A stretch of DNA of 64,000 nt, from contig NZ_KZ679052.1 in the NCBI RefSeq assembly GCF_003024195.1, positions 124,001-188,000 of the forward strand, read 5' to 3'. This document shows positions 1-9,502 of the stretch, in pieces. This stretch comes from Streptomyces dioscori (GTDB lineage Bacteria; Actinomycetota; Actinomycetes; Streptomycetales; Streptomycetaceae). Position numbers and translations under genes: made by a program. Every line of letters begins with the position of its first letter. The first letter of the stretch is position 1. The notes beneath the pieces are model-generated. The model was not told the DNA's origin. It worked only from the letters and a program-made list of their open reading frames with translations, and did no database searches.

Positions 1-1382
<1,382 letters not shown>

Positions 1383-1405
1383 CGGACACAGCGGGCGATA
1401 AGTGC

Positions 1406-1445
1406 GGGTTGGGGCGTTGTTTCACGTGAAACAACGCCCCAACCC
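1406..1445. terminator. 40-bp perfect palindrome, bidirectional terminator between convergent genes
   Basis: The 40 bases form an uninterrupted inverted repeat centred on CACGTG at 1423-1428, lying between the stop of the acyl-CoA ligase and the convergent 1502-6079 gene. The stem is long and GC-rich with internal T and A runs, as expected for a bidirectional terminator. The centre is simultaneously a parS site, annotated separately. No loop exists in the perfect form, so an RNA hairpin would need to open several central pairs. Confidence 0.7.
1419..1432. promoter_or_regulatory. parS: parS centromere site (ParB binding)
   Basis: GTTTCACGTGAAAC is seen exactly. This is the 14-bp parS word established for Streptomyces ParB, where most copies cluster around oriC and nucleate segregation complexes. 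It therefore suggests, by inference, that this window lies in the origin-proximal part of the chromosome. It sits in the centre of a terminator-like palindrome, so transcription from both sides would stop at the site. Confidence 0.85.
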
Positions 1446-1501
1446 GTATGTGTGCACGCGTGGTTGAGGCGGCCGGGTGCACGCGTGGGCTGGGGCGACG
1501 C

Positions 1502-4500
1502 TCAGTTCGTGCCGATGCGGGCCAGCAGATCCACGATCCGGTCCTGGACCTCGGCGCTCGTCGATCGCTCGGCCAGGAACAGCACCGTCTCCCCCGCGGC
1601 CAGCCGCGGCAGCTCGGTCTGATCGACGGCCGCGGTGTAGACGACCAGCGGGGTGCGGTTGAGCTGGCCGTTCGCGCGCAGCCAGTCGACGATCCCGGCG
1701 CGTCGGCGGCGTACCTGCATCAGGTCCATCACCACCAGGTTCGGCCGCATCTGCCCGGCCAGCGTGACGGCGTCCTCGTCGGACGAGGCCCGCGCGACCT
1801 GCATTCCGCGCCGCTCCAGCGTCGAGGTCAGCGCGAGCGCGATCTCCGCGTGCTCCTCGATGAGGAGAACCCGCGGCGGATGCTGCTCGCTGTCGCGCGG
1901 AGACAACGCCTTGAGGAGTACGGCGGGGTCGGCGCCGTACGCCGCCTCGCGTGTCGCCTGACCGAGACCGGCGGTCACCAGGACCGGCACCTCGGCGGCG
2001 ACGGCGGCCTGACGCAGCGACTGGAGTGCCGTACGCGTGATCGGGCCGGTGAGCGGGTCGACGAACAGAGCGGCCGGGAAGGCGGCGATCTGCGCGTCGA
2101 CCTCTTCGCGTGAGTGCACGATGACGGGCCGGTAGCCGCGGTCGCTCAGCGCCTGCTGCGTGGTGATGTCCGGCGCGGGCCACACCAGCAGCCGACGCGG
2201 GTTGTCCAGCGGCTCCGGGGGCAGCTCGTCGTCCATCGGCTGGGGGTGGGGCTGGTTCGCGACCTCCACCGCGCCGCCCGGGCCGTCGAGCGGCTCGGGG
2301 CCTTCGTCGGCGTTCTGGTCCGGTGCTCCTATGGCGTACGAACGGCCGGTGCCCTCGGTGGTGTGGGCGAGCCGGGACTGCTGCCCGCCGGCACCCGGGT
2401 GCGAGCGCGCCGCCGTGTCCGTCTGCTCGGCCGCGGGGTCGGGCCGCGTGCCGAGCTTGCGGCGCCGCCCGGAGCCGTTGGTCGCGTGCGGGGGAGGCGT
2501 AGGCGCCTGGGGCTGTGCCGCGGTGCCCCCCTGCGCCACGGGTTGCGCCGGCGTCTGCGCGTGGGCCTGGGGGGAGGGAGACGCCGTCCGGCCGGGCTTG
2601 GGCTGCTGGGCGTCGATCATCCGGCGGCCGAAGGGGACACCCTGCCCGAGCGTACGGACGCTGATCGCCCGGCCCTGAGTCGAGTTGGGGTCGACGGGAG
2701 GCGCCGCCTCCTCCGCGGGGAGGGGCTGTGCGACGCGCGGCTGTTCCTGGGCCGCCGCGGGCTCAGGAGCGGCCGACGTATCGGCCGTGCCCGGCCACGG
2801 CTGCGGCGCGGCGGCGCCCTCCGGCGGTACGGGTACTCCGGCGCCGGAGGTGTCGGCCGCGCCGGGCCACGGCTGAGCGGGCGCGGTCGGGTCCGCGTTC
2901 GGAGTCCCGGCAGCGGGCGTCCGGGGCTGCTGCTGCGGTTGCGGCTGGGCGGGACCCGCCGCGGGGGTTCCTTGGGCAGGCGTGCCGGGTGCCGGGACTC
3001 CGACGCGGCCCGGGGCGCCCTCGGCCGTCGCGGGTGCCGCGGGTCCGGCGAGACCGGCCGGGGCGACCTGGCCGGGAGCGGCCTGCGGCGGCAGGGCCTG
3101 ACCGGGGAGGGGCCCTGCCTGCTGGGGAAGGGCCTGCTGCGGATGGGCCTGCCCGGGGGCGGGCGGCTGGGGGACACCCTGCGGGAGAACGGCCTGTCCC
3201 AGGGCGGGAACGGCCGAAGGGGCGCCGTGCCCAGGGATTCCCTGACCAGGTACGGATACGGGCGCGGGCGCGGGTGCGGGCTGGCCGGGAACGGCCTGCC
3301 CGGCAACGGGCTGAGCGGGCGCGCCCTCAGGGAGAACGGCTGGGGCGGGAACGGCTTGTACGGGAGGCAGATGGCCCGGCATCGGCTGCTGCCCGGGCCC
3401 CGCAGGCACCGCGGCCGAACCGTCCGACGTCACATCGCCCACACCTGCGCCTGCGCCGACGCCTGCGCCGACGCCTGCCGCCTCGCCTGCGGCCTGCCGG
3501 GCCCGTCGGCGTCCGCTGGGCGCCTGCACCGGATGCGGCTGGGGCGGCGTGTGATCGTCGGCAGGATCGCGCAGGGCGACATCATGGCGTCCGCCGGCCG
3601 CCGCTGCCTGACCGTGGCCATGGCCCTCGGCGGACTGCGTCGCGTACTCGGGAGAGCGGTCCGCCTCGGCGGGCGGCAGTGCGAACACCGCGCGAGGCCC
3701 CGCCTCCTGGGCCGCCGCACGCTCCGCCGCGGCGGCCAGCGCACGCCGCCGCCGTCCGGTCGGCTGAGCGCCGCCGCCCTCGGAGTTCTCACCCGCGTCC
3801 CCACCTGAACCCGTACCCGGCCCGGAGGGCACGGCCGCGGGCAGTGCGGCGGGCAGGGCCTGTCGGCCGCCGTCCTGCAGGGCCCGGCGTCCGTCGGCGG
3901 GCGCGGGTACGCCCTGCGGAGGCACGGTCGCACCCAGGCCGGTGGCGGCGGTACCGGCCGCATGCTCGGCGGCGGTGACCACCGCGCCCTCGGAGACGCC
4001 GCCCCCGGAGCCGCCGCCCTCGACGGGGCTCGGCCGCCCACGCCGCCGTCCGGTCGCACCCTTGCCCTCGGAAGCACTCTCGTCCTCGGCGGCCCGGGCC
4101 GGCAGCGCGGGCTGCCCCGCGGCCTCCGCGGCGCGCCTGCGTCGCCCGGTGGGTACGGCCGCCTCCGTCGGGGGCCCCACCTCGCTCTCCAGGAAGGCGT
4201 CGACGGACGCGCGCCGGGCCCGCCGCCGTCCGCCGCCCTGCGAGGAAGCCTGCTCGGGCAGCGCGAGGGCGGAGCCGACGGCACCGGAGCCCGCACCCGC
4301 TCCCAGTGCCGCTCCCGCACCCGCTTCTGCGGCCGGAGGGCCGTCCGGGGCCCCGCCCGGGCCCGGACCCGCGTCGGGAAGGCCGCCCGCACCCGGAACG
4401 GCGGCCGGAACCGACCCGGCCCCGCCGCCGATGGGTACTTCGAGAACGAACGCGCTGCCGCTCATCCCGGGGACCTCGTGCGTCTGCAGCACTCCCCCGT

Positions 4501-6079
4501 GGGCGCGCACGATGCCGCGCACGATGGGCTCGTGCACCGGGTCTCCCCCGGCGTACGGCCCGCGTACCTCGATCCGTACGCCCTCGCCGCGCTGCGCGGC
4601 CGCCACGACGACCGTGTTGTCCATGTAGCCGCCGGCCGAGGCCGGCGAGTTGCCCGTGGAGTCGACGCCCGCTACGTCCGCGATGAGGTGCGCGAGCGCG
4701 GTGGCGAGCCGCTGCGGATCGACCTCCGCCTCGATGGGCGGCGCGTGCACGGCGAACTGCACCCGCCCGGGACCGATCAGCTCGACGGCCCCGTCGACAC
4801 CGGCGGCGACGACCGCGTCCAGCATCACTTTCGTACGGGTGACGCCCTCGGTCCCGGAGTCGAGGCGCTGGTAGGCGAGCACGTTGTCGACGAGTGTGGT
4901 GATGCGCGAGTAGCCCGCCGAGAGGTGGTGCAGCACCTGGTTGGCCTCGGGCCACAGCTGTCCGGCGTCGTCCGCGGCGAGGGTCGCGAGTTCGCCGCGC
5001 AACTGGTCCAGGGGCCCGCGCAGGGAGCGCCCCAGAACGGCCAGCAGCTGTTCGTGCCGCGCGGACAGTGCCTCGTAACGGTCCTTCTCGCGTTCGGCGA
5101 GGGCCGCGTACCGGTCGTCACCGGCGGCCAGTTCCTCGTCGTGCTCCTCGCGCAGTTCGGCGAGTGCCCTGGCGTGCTCCTCCCGGAGGGCGGCCAGCTC
5201 CTCGGCATGCGTCTCGGCGGCCTGCGCGAGCTCCTGCTGATGCCGCTCGGCCTCGGCGTCCTTCTCCTCGGCGAGCGCGTCGTACGGCCGCCGGTCCGTG
5301 AACGTCATCACGGCCCCGACGAGCTGGTCGCCGTCCCGTACCGGCGCGGTGGTCAGGTCGACCGGCACGCGGTCGCCGCTCTTGGACCACAGCACCTGCC
5401 CGCGCACCCGGTGCTTGCGCCCGGAGCGCAGGGTGTCGGCGAGCGGCGACTCCTCGTACGGGAAGGGCTCGCCGTCCGCGCGCGAGTGCAGCATCAGCGG
5501 GTGCAGTTCCTGCCCGCCGAGGTCGCTGGCCCGGAAGCCGAGTATCTGCGCCGCGGCCGGATTGACGAGGACGACCCGTCCCTCGGTGTCCGTGCCCACC
5601 ACGCCCTCGGCGGCGGCCCGCAGGATCATCTCCGTCTGCCGCTGCGACCGCGCGAGTTCCGCCTCGGTGTCGACGGTGCCGGAGAGGTCCCGTACGACGA
5701 TCATCAGCAGCTCGTCGCCGGTGTAGCCGTAACCGTCGTACGCCTGCTGCCCGTTCTCCAGGTTCGCGCTGGTGACCTCGACGGGGAACTCGCTGCCGTC
5801 GGTGCGGCGGGCGATCATCCGGGTGGGCCGGGTGCGCCCGTTCTCGTCGACGGTCTCGGCCCGCCGCATCGTGCCCGGGATGAGCCGGGAGTCGAACTGC
5901 GGCAGCAGATCGAGCAGTCCACGCCCCACGAGCGCGGTGCCCGGGGCCTCGAAGGCCTCCAGGGCGATGGTGTTGGCGTTGACGACCGTTCCATTGGCGT
6001 TGACCAGCACCAACGCGTCAGGAAGTGCGTCGAGTATGGCTGCGAGGCGAGCAGCGCCTCGGGATGGCCTGCTGCTCAC
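1502..6079 (-). CDS. Giant PAS/pseudo-histidine-kinase protein with disordered linker and C-terminal receiver
   Basis: A 1525-residue signalling protein; GTG start chosen because GGGAGGA lies about 8 bases upstream. Order of parts: PAS about 12-135, PAS about 150-265, coiled coil rich in E/A/R about 265-345, a DHp-like helix pair about 345-405, an ATPase-like domain about 440-550, a Pro/Ala/Gln-rich linker about 553-1275 with repeated TGRRRR-type basic motifs, then two receiver-like domains. The position of the phospho-accepting His is Arg351 (GRSLRGPL where SHELRTPL is expected), and the ATP-binding N-box asparagine and DxGxG box are not recognisable. The last receiver keeps an acidic pair (IEE) and the phospho-acceptor context VVMDLM, but the usual lysine is absent. 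I infer a scaffold or sensory adaptor rather than an active kinase. Soluble; no membrane segments. Confidence 0.85.
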   Translation of the reverse strand: MSSRPSRGAARLAAILDALPDALVLVNANGTVVNANTIALEAFEAPGTALVGRGLLDLLPQFDSRLIPGTMRRAETVDENGRTRPTRMIARRTDGSEFPVEVTSANLENGQQAYDGYGYTGDELLMIVVRDLSGTVDTEAELARSQRQTEMILRAAAEGVVGTDTEGRVVLVNPAAAQILGFRASDLGGQELHPLMLHSRADGEPFPYEESPLADTLRSGRKHRVRGQVLWSKSGDRVPVDLTTAPVRDGDQLVGAVMTFTDRRPYDALAEEKDAEAERHQQELAQAAETHAEELAALREEHARALAELREEHDEELAAGDDRYAALAEREKDRYEALSARHEQLLAVLGRSLRGPLDQLRGELATLAADDAGQLWPEANQVLHHLSAGYSRITTLVDNVLAYQRLDSGTEGVTRTKVMLDAVVAAGVDGAVELIGPGRVQFAVHAPPIEAEVDPQRLATALAHLIADVAGVDSTGNSPASAGGYMDNTVVVAAAQRGEGVRIEVRGPYAGGDPVHEPIVRGIVRAHGGVLQTHEVPGMSGSAFVLEVPIGGGAGSVPAAVPGAGGLPDAGPGPGGAPDGPPAAEAGAGAALGAGAGSGAVGSALALPEQASSQGGGRRRARRASVDAFLESEVGPPTEAAVPTGRRRRAAEAAGQPALPARAAEDESASEGKGATGRRRGRPSPVEGGGSGGGVSEGAVVTAAEHAAGTAATGLGATVPPQGVPAPADGRRALQDGGRQALPAALPAAVPSGPGTGSGGDAGENSEGGGAQPTGRRRRALAAAAERAAAQEAGPRAVFALPPAEADRSPEYATQSAEGHGHGQAAAAGGRHDVALRDPADDHTPPQPHPVQAPSGRRRARQAAGEAAGVGAGVGAGAGVGDVTSDGSAAVPAGPGQQPMPGHLPPVQAVPAPAVLPEGAPAQPVAGQAVPGQPAPAPAPVSVPGQGIPGHGAPSAVPALGQAVLPQGVPQPPAPGQAHPQQALPQQAGPLPGQALPPQAAPGQVAPAGLAGPAAPATAEGAPGRVGVPAPGTPAQGTPAAGPAQPQPQQQPRTPAAGTPNADPTAPAQPWPGAADTSGAGVPVPPEGAAAPQPWPGTADTSAAPEPAAAQEQPRVAQPLPAEEAAPPVDPNSTQGRAISVRTLGQGVPFGRRMIDAQQPKPGRTASPSPQAHAQTPAQPVAQGGTAAQPQAPTPPPHATNGSGRRRKLGTRPDPAAEQTDTAARSHPGAGGQQSRLAHTTEGTGRSYAIGAPDQNADEGPEPLDGPGGAVEVANQPHPQPMDDELPPEPLDNPRRLLVWPAPDITTQQALSDRGYRPVIVHSREEVDAQIAAFPAALFVDPLTGPITRTALQSLRQAAVAAEVPVLVTAGLGQATREAAYGADPAVLLKALSPRDSEQHPPRVLLIEEHAEIALALTSTLERRGMQVARASSDEDAVTLAGQMRPNLVVMDLMQVRRRRAGIVDWLRANGQLNRTPLVVYTAAVDQTELPRLAAGETVLFLAERSTSAEVQDRIVDLLARIGTN

Positions 6080-6417
6080 GAGACGCTTCCTCCCTGTTAC
6101 CGCTCCTTGCCGACCGCGGTAGCCATCTTGCCAACGGGTCCGCGACGTGTCACGCGAGGGAGTCTACGGGCAGTGGTTGCGCTCGCGACGCCGGATGAGA
6201 GGGAGGTCGCACGTAGAGGGGACGCAGAACGCACGCAGAAGGCCTGGAGAACCTGTGACCGTGCGATTCGCCGCCCCGACGCGACACCCGATCCCACAAA
6301 TCAGCCGACGCCTGCCCACAGCCCCGGCCCTACGCGTCCACGAGTCGGCGGGTCGGCGGGTCGGCGGGTCCACGAGTCTGCGGGTCCGCACGACCACGGG
6401 TCTACGGGTCTACGCGC
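6080..6417. other. Intergenic region with 8-bp tandem GGCGGGTC-type repeats
   Basis: No gene is supported here. From about 6345 to 6417 the sequence is a run of short imperfect repeats (GGGTCGGC, ACGGGTCT). The part next to 6080 must contain the promoter of the leftward PAS gene, but I see no clear -10/-35 pair. Confidence 0.5.
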
Positions 6418-6879
6418 CTACGCGCTGAGATCCGGGAGGACGGGCACGAGGGCGTTCCAGCGTGCGATCTCGCACCCGTCACCGCGCTCGTACGTCGCGT
6501 CGACGGGCCGCCCGGCCCAGGTGCCCGTGACGTGGGCGGTGGCCGGACCGCCGTACTGCATCGTGCACATCCCGCGCTCCTGCGCGGGCGCGAACGGGCT
6601 CTTGCCCCACGAGATGTTCCGGTCCAGGTGGTCGCAGGCGGCCTGCGCCTGGGGATGGCTGCCGCCCATCGGATGGCAGTCGAGCTCGAACTTCCCGTCG
6701 CGCCCGTCACCCGCCCCGCTGACCGTCACCGTCAGATGGTCGGTCCTGTCCGCACCGCTCACCGGCGGCGGCACGAGAGGAAACGAATCGGCGTACGCGA
6801 CCGTCGGCGCCCCGGACAGCGCGGCGAAGGAGGCGGCGGCGGCGGAGGTGGCGACGGTGAGGGCGATGCGGCGCAGCAT
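6418..6879 (-). CDS. Secreted subtilisin-inhibitor-like (SSI/SIL) protein
   Basis: A 153-residue exported protease inhibitor. The frame is open further upstream, but the ATG at 6879 is preceded by GGGGAG and begins a textbook signal peptide (MLRRIALTVATSAAAASFAA... with AYADS as likely cleavage region). The mature part carries four cysteines in the SSI arrangement: FELDC, AACD, GMCTM and DGCE, giving the two conserved disulfides. By alignment with SSI the P1 reactive residue is Met in CTMQYGG. The family inhibits subtilisin-like serine proteases outside the cell. It stands alone between a repeat-rich gap and tRNA genes. Confidence 0.85.
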   Translation of the reverse strand: MLRRIALTVATSAAAASFAALSGAPTVAYADSFPLVPPPVSGADRTDHLTVTVSGAGDGRDGKFELDCHPMGGSHPQAQAACDHLDRNISWGKSPFAPAQERGMCTMQYGGPATAHVTGTWAGRPVDATYERGDGCEIARWNALVPVLPDLSA

Positions 6880-7101
6880 GGTGGCTCCCCTGACGACGGT
6901 TCTGATCGACTGTCCCGGCGGCTGCCCTTGCGACAGTTCTGACGCCTGCTCTAACGCCGTCCGAGCCCTGACGTTGCGCCGCGAGAAGGGCTTTGCCCTC
7001 GGGGCTTTCCCCCTAGTACCGTGGGGGGCGATTGGTGACAGCCCGCTCGGCTGTGTCATCATCTGCAGGCACCATTTCGCGCAGGCGAGGATGGTTGTGC
7101 T

Positions 7102-7192
7102 GGAGGCGTCGCCTAGTCCGGTCTATGGCGCCGCACTGCTAATGCGGTTTGGGACTTCAATCCCATCGAGGGTTCAAATCCCTCCGCCTCCG
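7102..7192 (+). tRNA. tRNA-Ser(GCU)
   Basis: Acceptor GGAGGCG pairs with CGCCTCC; anticodon loop CTGCTAA within stem CCGCA/TGCGG gives anticodon GCU (Ser, AGY codons). A long variable arm (TTGGGA...TCCCA) marks a class II tRNA. T-arm GGGTTCAAATCCC is intact. CCA is not encoded. Confidence 0.95.
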
Positions 7193-7201
7193 CAGAAGAT
7201 C

Positions 7202-7235
7202 ACGAAGCCCCGGTCGTCCTCGACCGGGGCTTCGT
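7202..7235 (+). terminator. Terminator of tRNA-Ser(GCU)
   Basis: Perfect 15-bp stem (ACGAAGCCCCGGTCG and its complement) with a TCCT loop, starting 9 bases after the tRNA. Confidence 0.85.
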
Positions 7236-7432
7236 CGTTCCTTGATCGTTCCCGACGCTCCACGGGACCGTGCCGCGGGCCGTCCGATGGGCTCCAGGGG
7301 GCCGTTTCCGCAGGTCAGGCAGGGTCTGGCAAACGGATTTCGCCTCACGCCGCCAGTCATGTAATGTTGTTCCCGCAACGCCAACCGGGCAGAAAAGTCC
7401 GGAAGGAAGAGCAAACACAACAGAACACACAA

Positions 7433-7505
7433 GCACTCGTAGCTTAACGGATAGAGCATCTGACTACGGATCAGAAGGTTGCAGGTTCGAATCCTGCCGA
7501 GTGCA
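7433..7505 (+). tRNA. tRNA-Arg(ACG)
   Basis: Acceptor GCACTCG pairs with CGAGTGC; anticodon stem TCTGA/TCAGA encloses loop CTACGGA, giving anticodon ACG (Arg CGN, normally edited to ICG by TadA, whose gene lies at 46571-47002). T-arm GCAGGTTCGAATCCTGC is intact. CCA not encoded. A TAATGT hexamer near 7365 may be part of its promoter. Confidence 0.95.
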
Positions 7506-7513
7506 CACAGTTG

Positions 7514-7541
7514 AGAAGCCCCGGAGAGATCCGGGGCTTCT
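7514..7541 (+). terminator. Terminator of tRNA-Arg(ACG)
   Basis: 12-bp stem AGAAGCCCCGGA with GAGA loop and its complement, then TTGCGTTTCT. Confidence 0.85.
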
Positions 7542-7677
7542 TGCGTTTCTGGGGCATACAGCGGCGAAGTGCAGCGGCCGTGGTCCAAGAGGGCTTGCCG
7601 AGCTCGCGGACGAGGTCTGTACACACTGTGTGGCGACCGGGGGGTCGTGGCATGTGCGCAGCACGGGAGGGGAACTC

Positions 7678-8331
7678 ATGAGGATCAAGACCGGCACAGT
7701 GGCAGTCATGACCATGGTCCTGGCGACACTGGCGGGCTGCGGGCGCAGTTCGGCCGGAGGGTTGGAGGACTCGGCATCTTCGGCTTCGAGTGCACCGTGG
7801 TCGGCGCAAGCCGGTCTCTCTCCTGAGGAGCTGCAGAGCCGTTGGTGGACATGGGCGATGTCGGAACCTGAAGGTACCAACCCGGTCGCTGACGAGGACG
7901 GGAGCGACTGCGAGCGCAACCAGCCGAAGGACGTGTGGTTTCTGGCAGGGACCTTCGGTACTCGGGCCGAACGCACATGCAGCATCCCCGACGGGGTCCC
8001 TGTCGCGTTTCCCCTGGTGAACCTGATGGCCGGCCCGGCGGTCTGCACCAGTTTCATGAGCACGGCCAAGGGGTCGGCGGTCCTGGACGGCGAGGAGGTC
8101 GAGGCGGAGAGCAGCCGAGGAGAGCCGATCTCTGTGCAGGGCGTCGTCTTCAACCCCGTCACCGGCACGGACGAGCGCTTCACGACCACCGGGTGCGGCC
8201 TCTGGGTCCAGTTGCCGCCGCTGAAGTCCGGGAAGCACACGCTGACGATCCGTGGTCAGGCCGAGGACTTGTCCGTCGGTGTGGACTACTTCCTGACCGT
8301 GGATGCCGAGGATGCCTTGGATGCCGTGTAG
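7678..8331 (+). CDS. Putative secreted lipoprotein of unknown function
   Basis: 217 residues. The ATG at 7678 follows GGGAGGGG at good spacing; the frame is open upstream through the tRNA, so earlier starts are not credible. The N-terminus is a lipoprotein signal with lipobox LAGC, lipidated Cys21, then a Ser/Ala linker. The mature part (SPEELQSRWWTWAMSEPEGTNPVADEDG, four further Cys) ends in a beta-rich stretch with LKSGKHTLTIRG that resembles extracellular signal or carbohydrate-binding folds. I do not recognise a characterised family. Likely anchored on the outer face of the membrane. Confidence 0.75.
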   Translation: MRIKTGTVAVMTMVLATLAGCGRSSAGGLEDSASSASSAPWSAQAGLSPEELQSRWWTWAMSEPEGTNPVADEDGSDCERNQPKDVWFLAGTFGTRAERTCSIPDGVPVAFPLVNLMAGPAVCTSFMSTAKGSAVLDGEEVEAESSRGEPISVQGVVFNPVTGTDERFTTTGCGLWVQLPPLKSGKHTLTIRGQAEDLSVGVDYFLTVDAEDALDAV

Positions 8332-8402
8332 GCGAACGCGCAGGGGAGCCCGAGCTCGGGTCCCCGGCCCCCGGGGGCCCCGAGCCTCTATGCTCGTCAG
8401 TG

Positions 8403-9329
8403 ATGGCACAGGTGTGGAAATGCAAGGGGCTTCGGTGGGCCGGGGGCGAGCCCGTGCTGGTCTGGGACGGGGAGCGGCGCAGTGGGTTGCCGTGGGGGAA
8501 GCAGGTCGCGTTCGCCGTCGTGGGCGGGGGTGAGCGGCGGTGTGTGGGGGCGCGCGGGCACAGCTGTTTCGCGGGGGCCGCGGTGTCCGGGCGCAGTGTC
8601 GGGGCCCGGTGCGAGGAGTGCGCGCGGCTGGACCGGGCCCATTCCGTCGCGGCGGACACCTTCGCCGACGACCCCCGGCCCTACTCCGTCTATCTGGCCT
8701 GGTTCGGACCCGGGATGGTCAAGGTGGGGATCACGGCCGTCGAGCGCGGGTCGGCGCGGCTGCTGGAGCAGGGCGCCGTCGTCTTCACCTGGCTGGGGCG
8801 GGGGCCGCTGATGTCCGCCCGGCGCAGTGAGGAGCTGCTGCGGACGGCGCTGGGAGTGCCGGACCGGATCGCGTACGACGCCAAGCGGGCCGTGCGGAGT
8901 GCGCTGCCGGAGCGGGGCGTGCGGGCGGCGGAGGTACGGGAACTGCACGCGCGGGCCGTGGGGCTGGACGGGTGGCCGGACGCCCTGGAGCAGATGCCGT
9001 TCGAGGCCGTCGATCACACGGACGCGTTCGGGCTGGACGGGCTGCCGCCGGCCGTGGCCGTCGTCGGCGAGCTGGTCCCGGGAGGTGTCGTGCGGGGTGA
9101 ACTGGTCGCCGCCGCCGGGCCGGATCTGCATCTGCGGACCGGGCGAGGGGTCGTCGTGCTCGATACGCGGCTCATGACCGGGTGGGAACTGACCGGGGCG
9201 ACCGGAGCGACGGGAGCGACCGGGGCGACGGGAGCGACCGGGGCGACGGGAGCGACCGGGCCGGGGGAGCGCGGGGACGTCACCGTGCCCGTGCGGGAGT
9301 TCGGGGGAGTTCAGGACGGGCTCTTCTGA
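8403..9329 (+). CDS. DUF2797 family protein with collagen-like GAT repeat
   Basis: 308 residues from ATG 8403 (a GTG one codon upstream is the alternative). The N-terminal half has Cys/His pairs (CVGARGHSCF, RCEEC) suggesting zinc binding, followed by YSVYLAWFGPGMVKVGIT, which resembles the GIY-YIG nuclease core seen in DUF2797 proteins. Biochemical role unknown to me. Near the C-terminus a 9-bp DNA repeat (9192-9260) encodes about seven Gly-Ala-Thr units, interrupting otherwise ordinary sequence; this is probably a slippage expansion. The gene is read toward the amidohydrolase, 173 bp away. Confidence 0.75.
   Translation: MAQVWKCKGLRWAGGEPVLVWDGERRSGLPWGKQVAFAVVGGGERRCVGARGHSCFAGAAVSGRSVGARCEECARLDRAHSVAADTFADDPRPYSVYLAWFGPGMVKVGITAVERGSARLLEQGAVVFTWLGRGPLMSARRSEELLRTALGVPDRIAYDAKRAVRSALPERGVRAAEVRELHARAVGLDGWPDALEQMPFEAVDHTDAFGLDGLPPAVAVVGELVPGGVVRGELVAAAGPDLHLRTGRGVVVLDTRLMTGWELTGATGATGATGATGATGATGATGPGERGDVTVPVREFGGVQDGLF
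9192..9260 (+). repeat. 9-bp tandem repeat inside DUF2797 gene
   Basis: About 7.6 units of ACCGGGGCG alternating with ACGGGAGCG, encoding Thr-Gly-Ala repeats in frame. Unit length is a multiple of three, so copy-number change would not shift the frame. Confidence 0.9.
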
Positions 9330-9502
9330 GGGGCGGGGGCAAGAACATAGGCGGGGCAGGGGGCAGGCACCGGGCGGTGTGGAAGCGTGGGCGTGGGCGT
9401 GCCGAGTGGTACCGGTGCCACACGTCGCATGGCGCCGAGGTGGAGCGGAGCCACGGTTTCGAGCGCGGGCATGGCCGACGGCACGGAGAGGACGGAAGCG
9501 GG

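Noticed and set aside
3962..7447. An 1161-codon rightward open frame
   Set aside because: It runs antisense to the PAS protein and the SSI gene and through tRNA-Ser; its product is Arg/Pro-rich shadow sequence of high-GC DNA.
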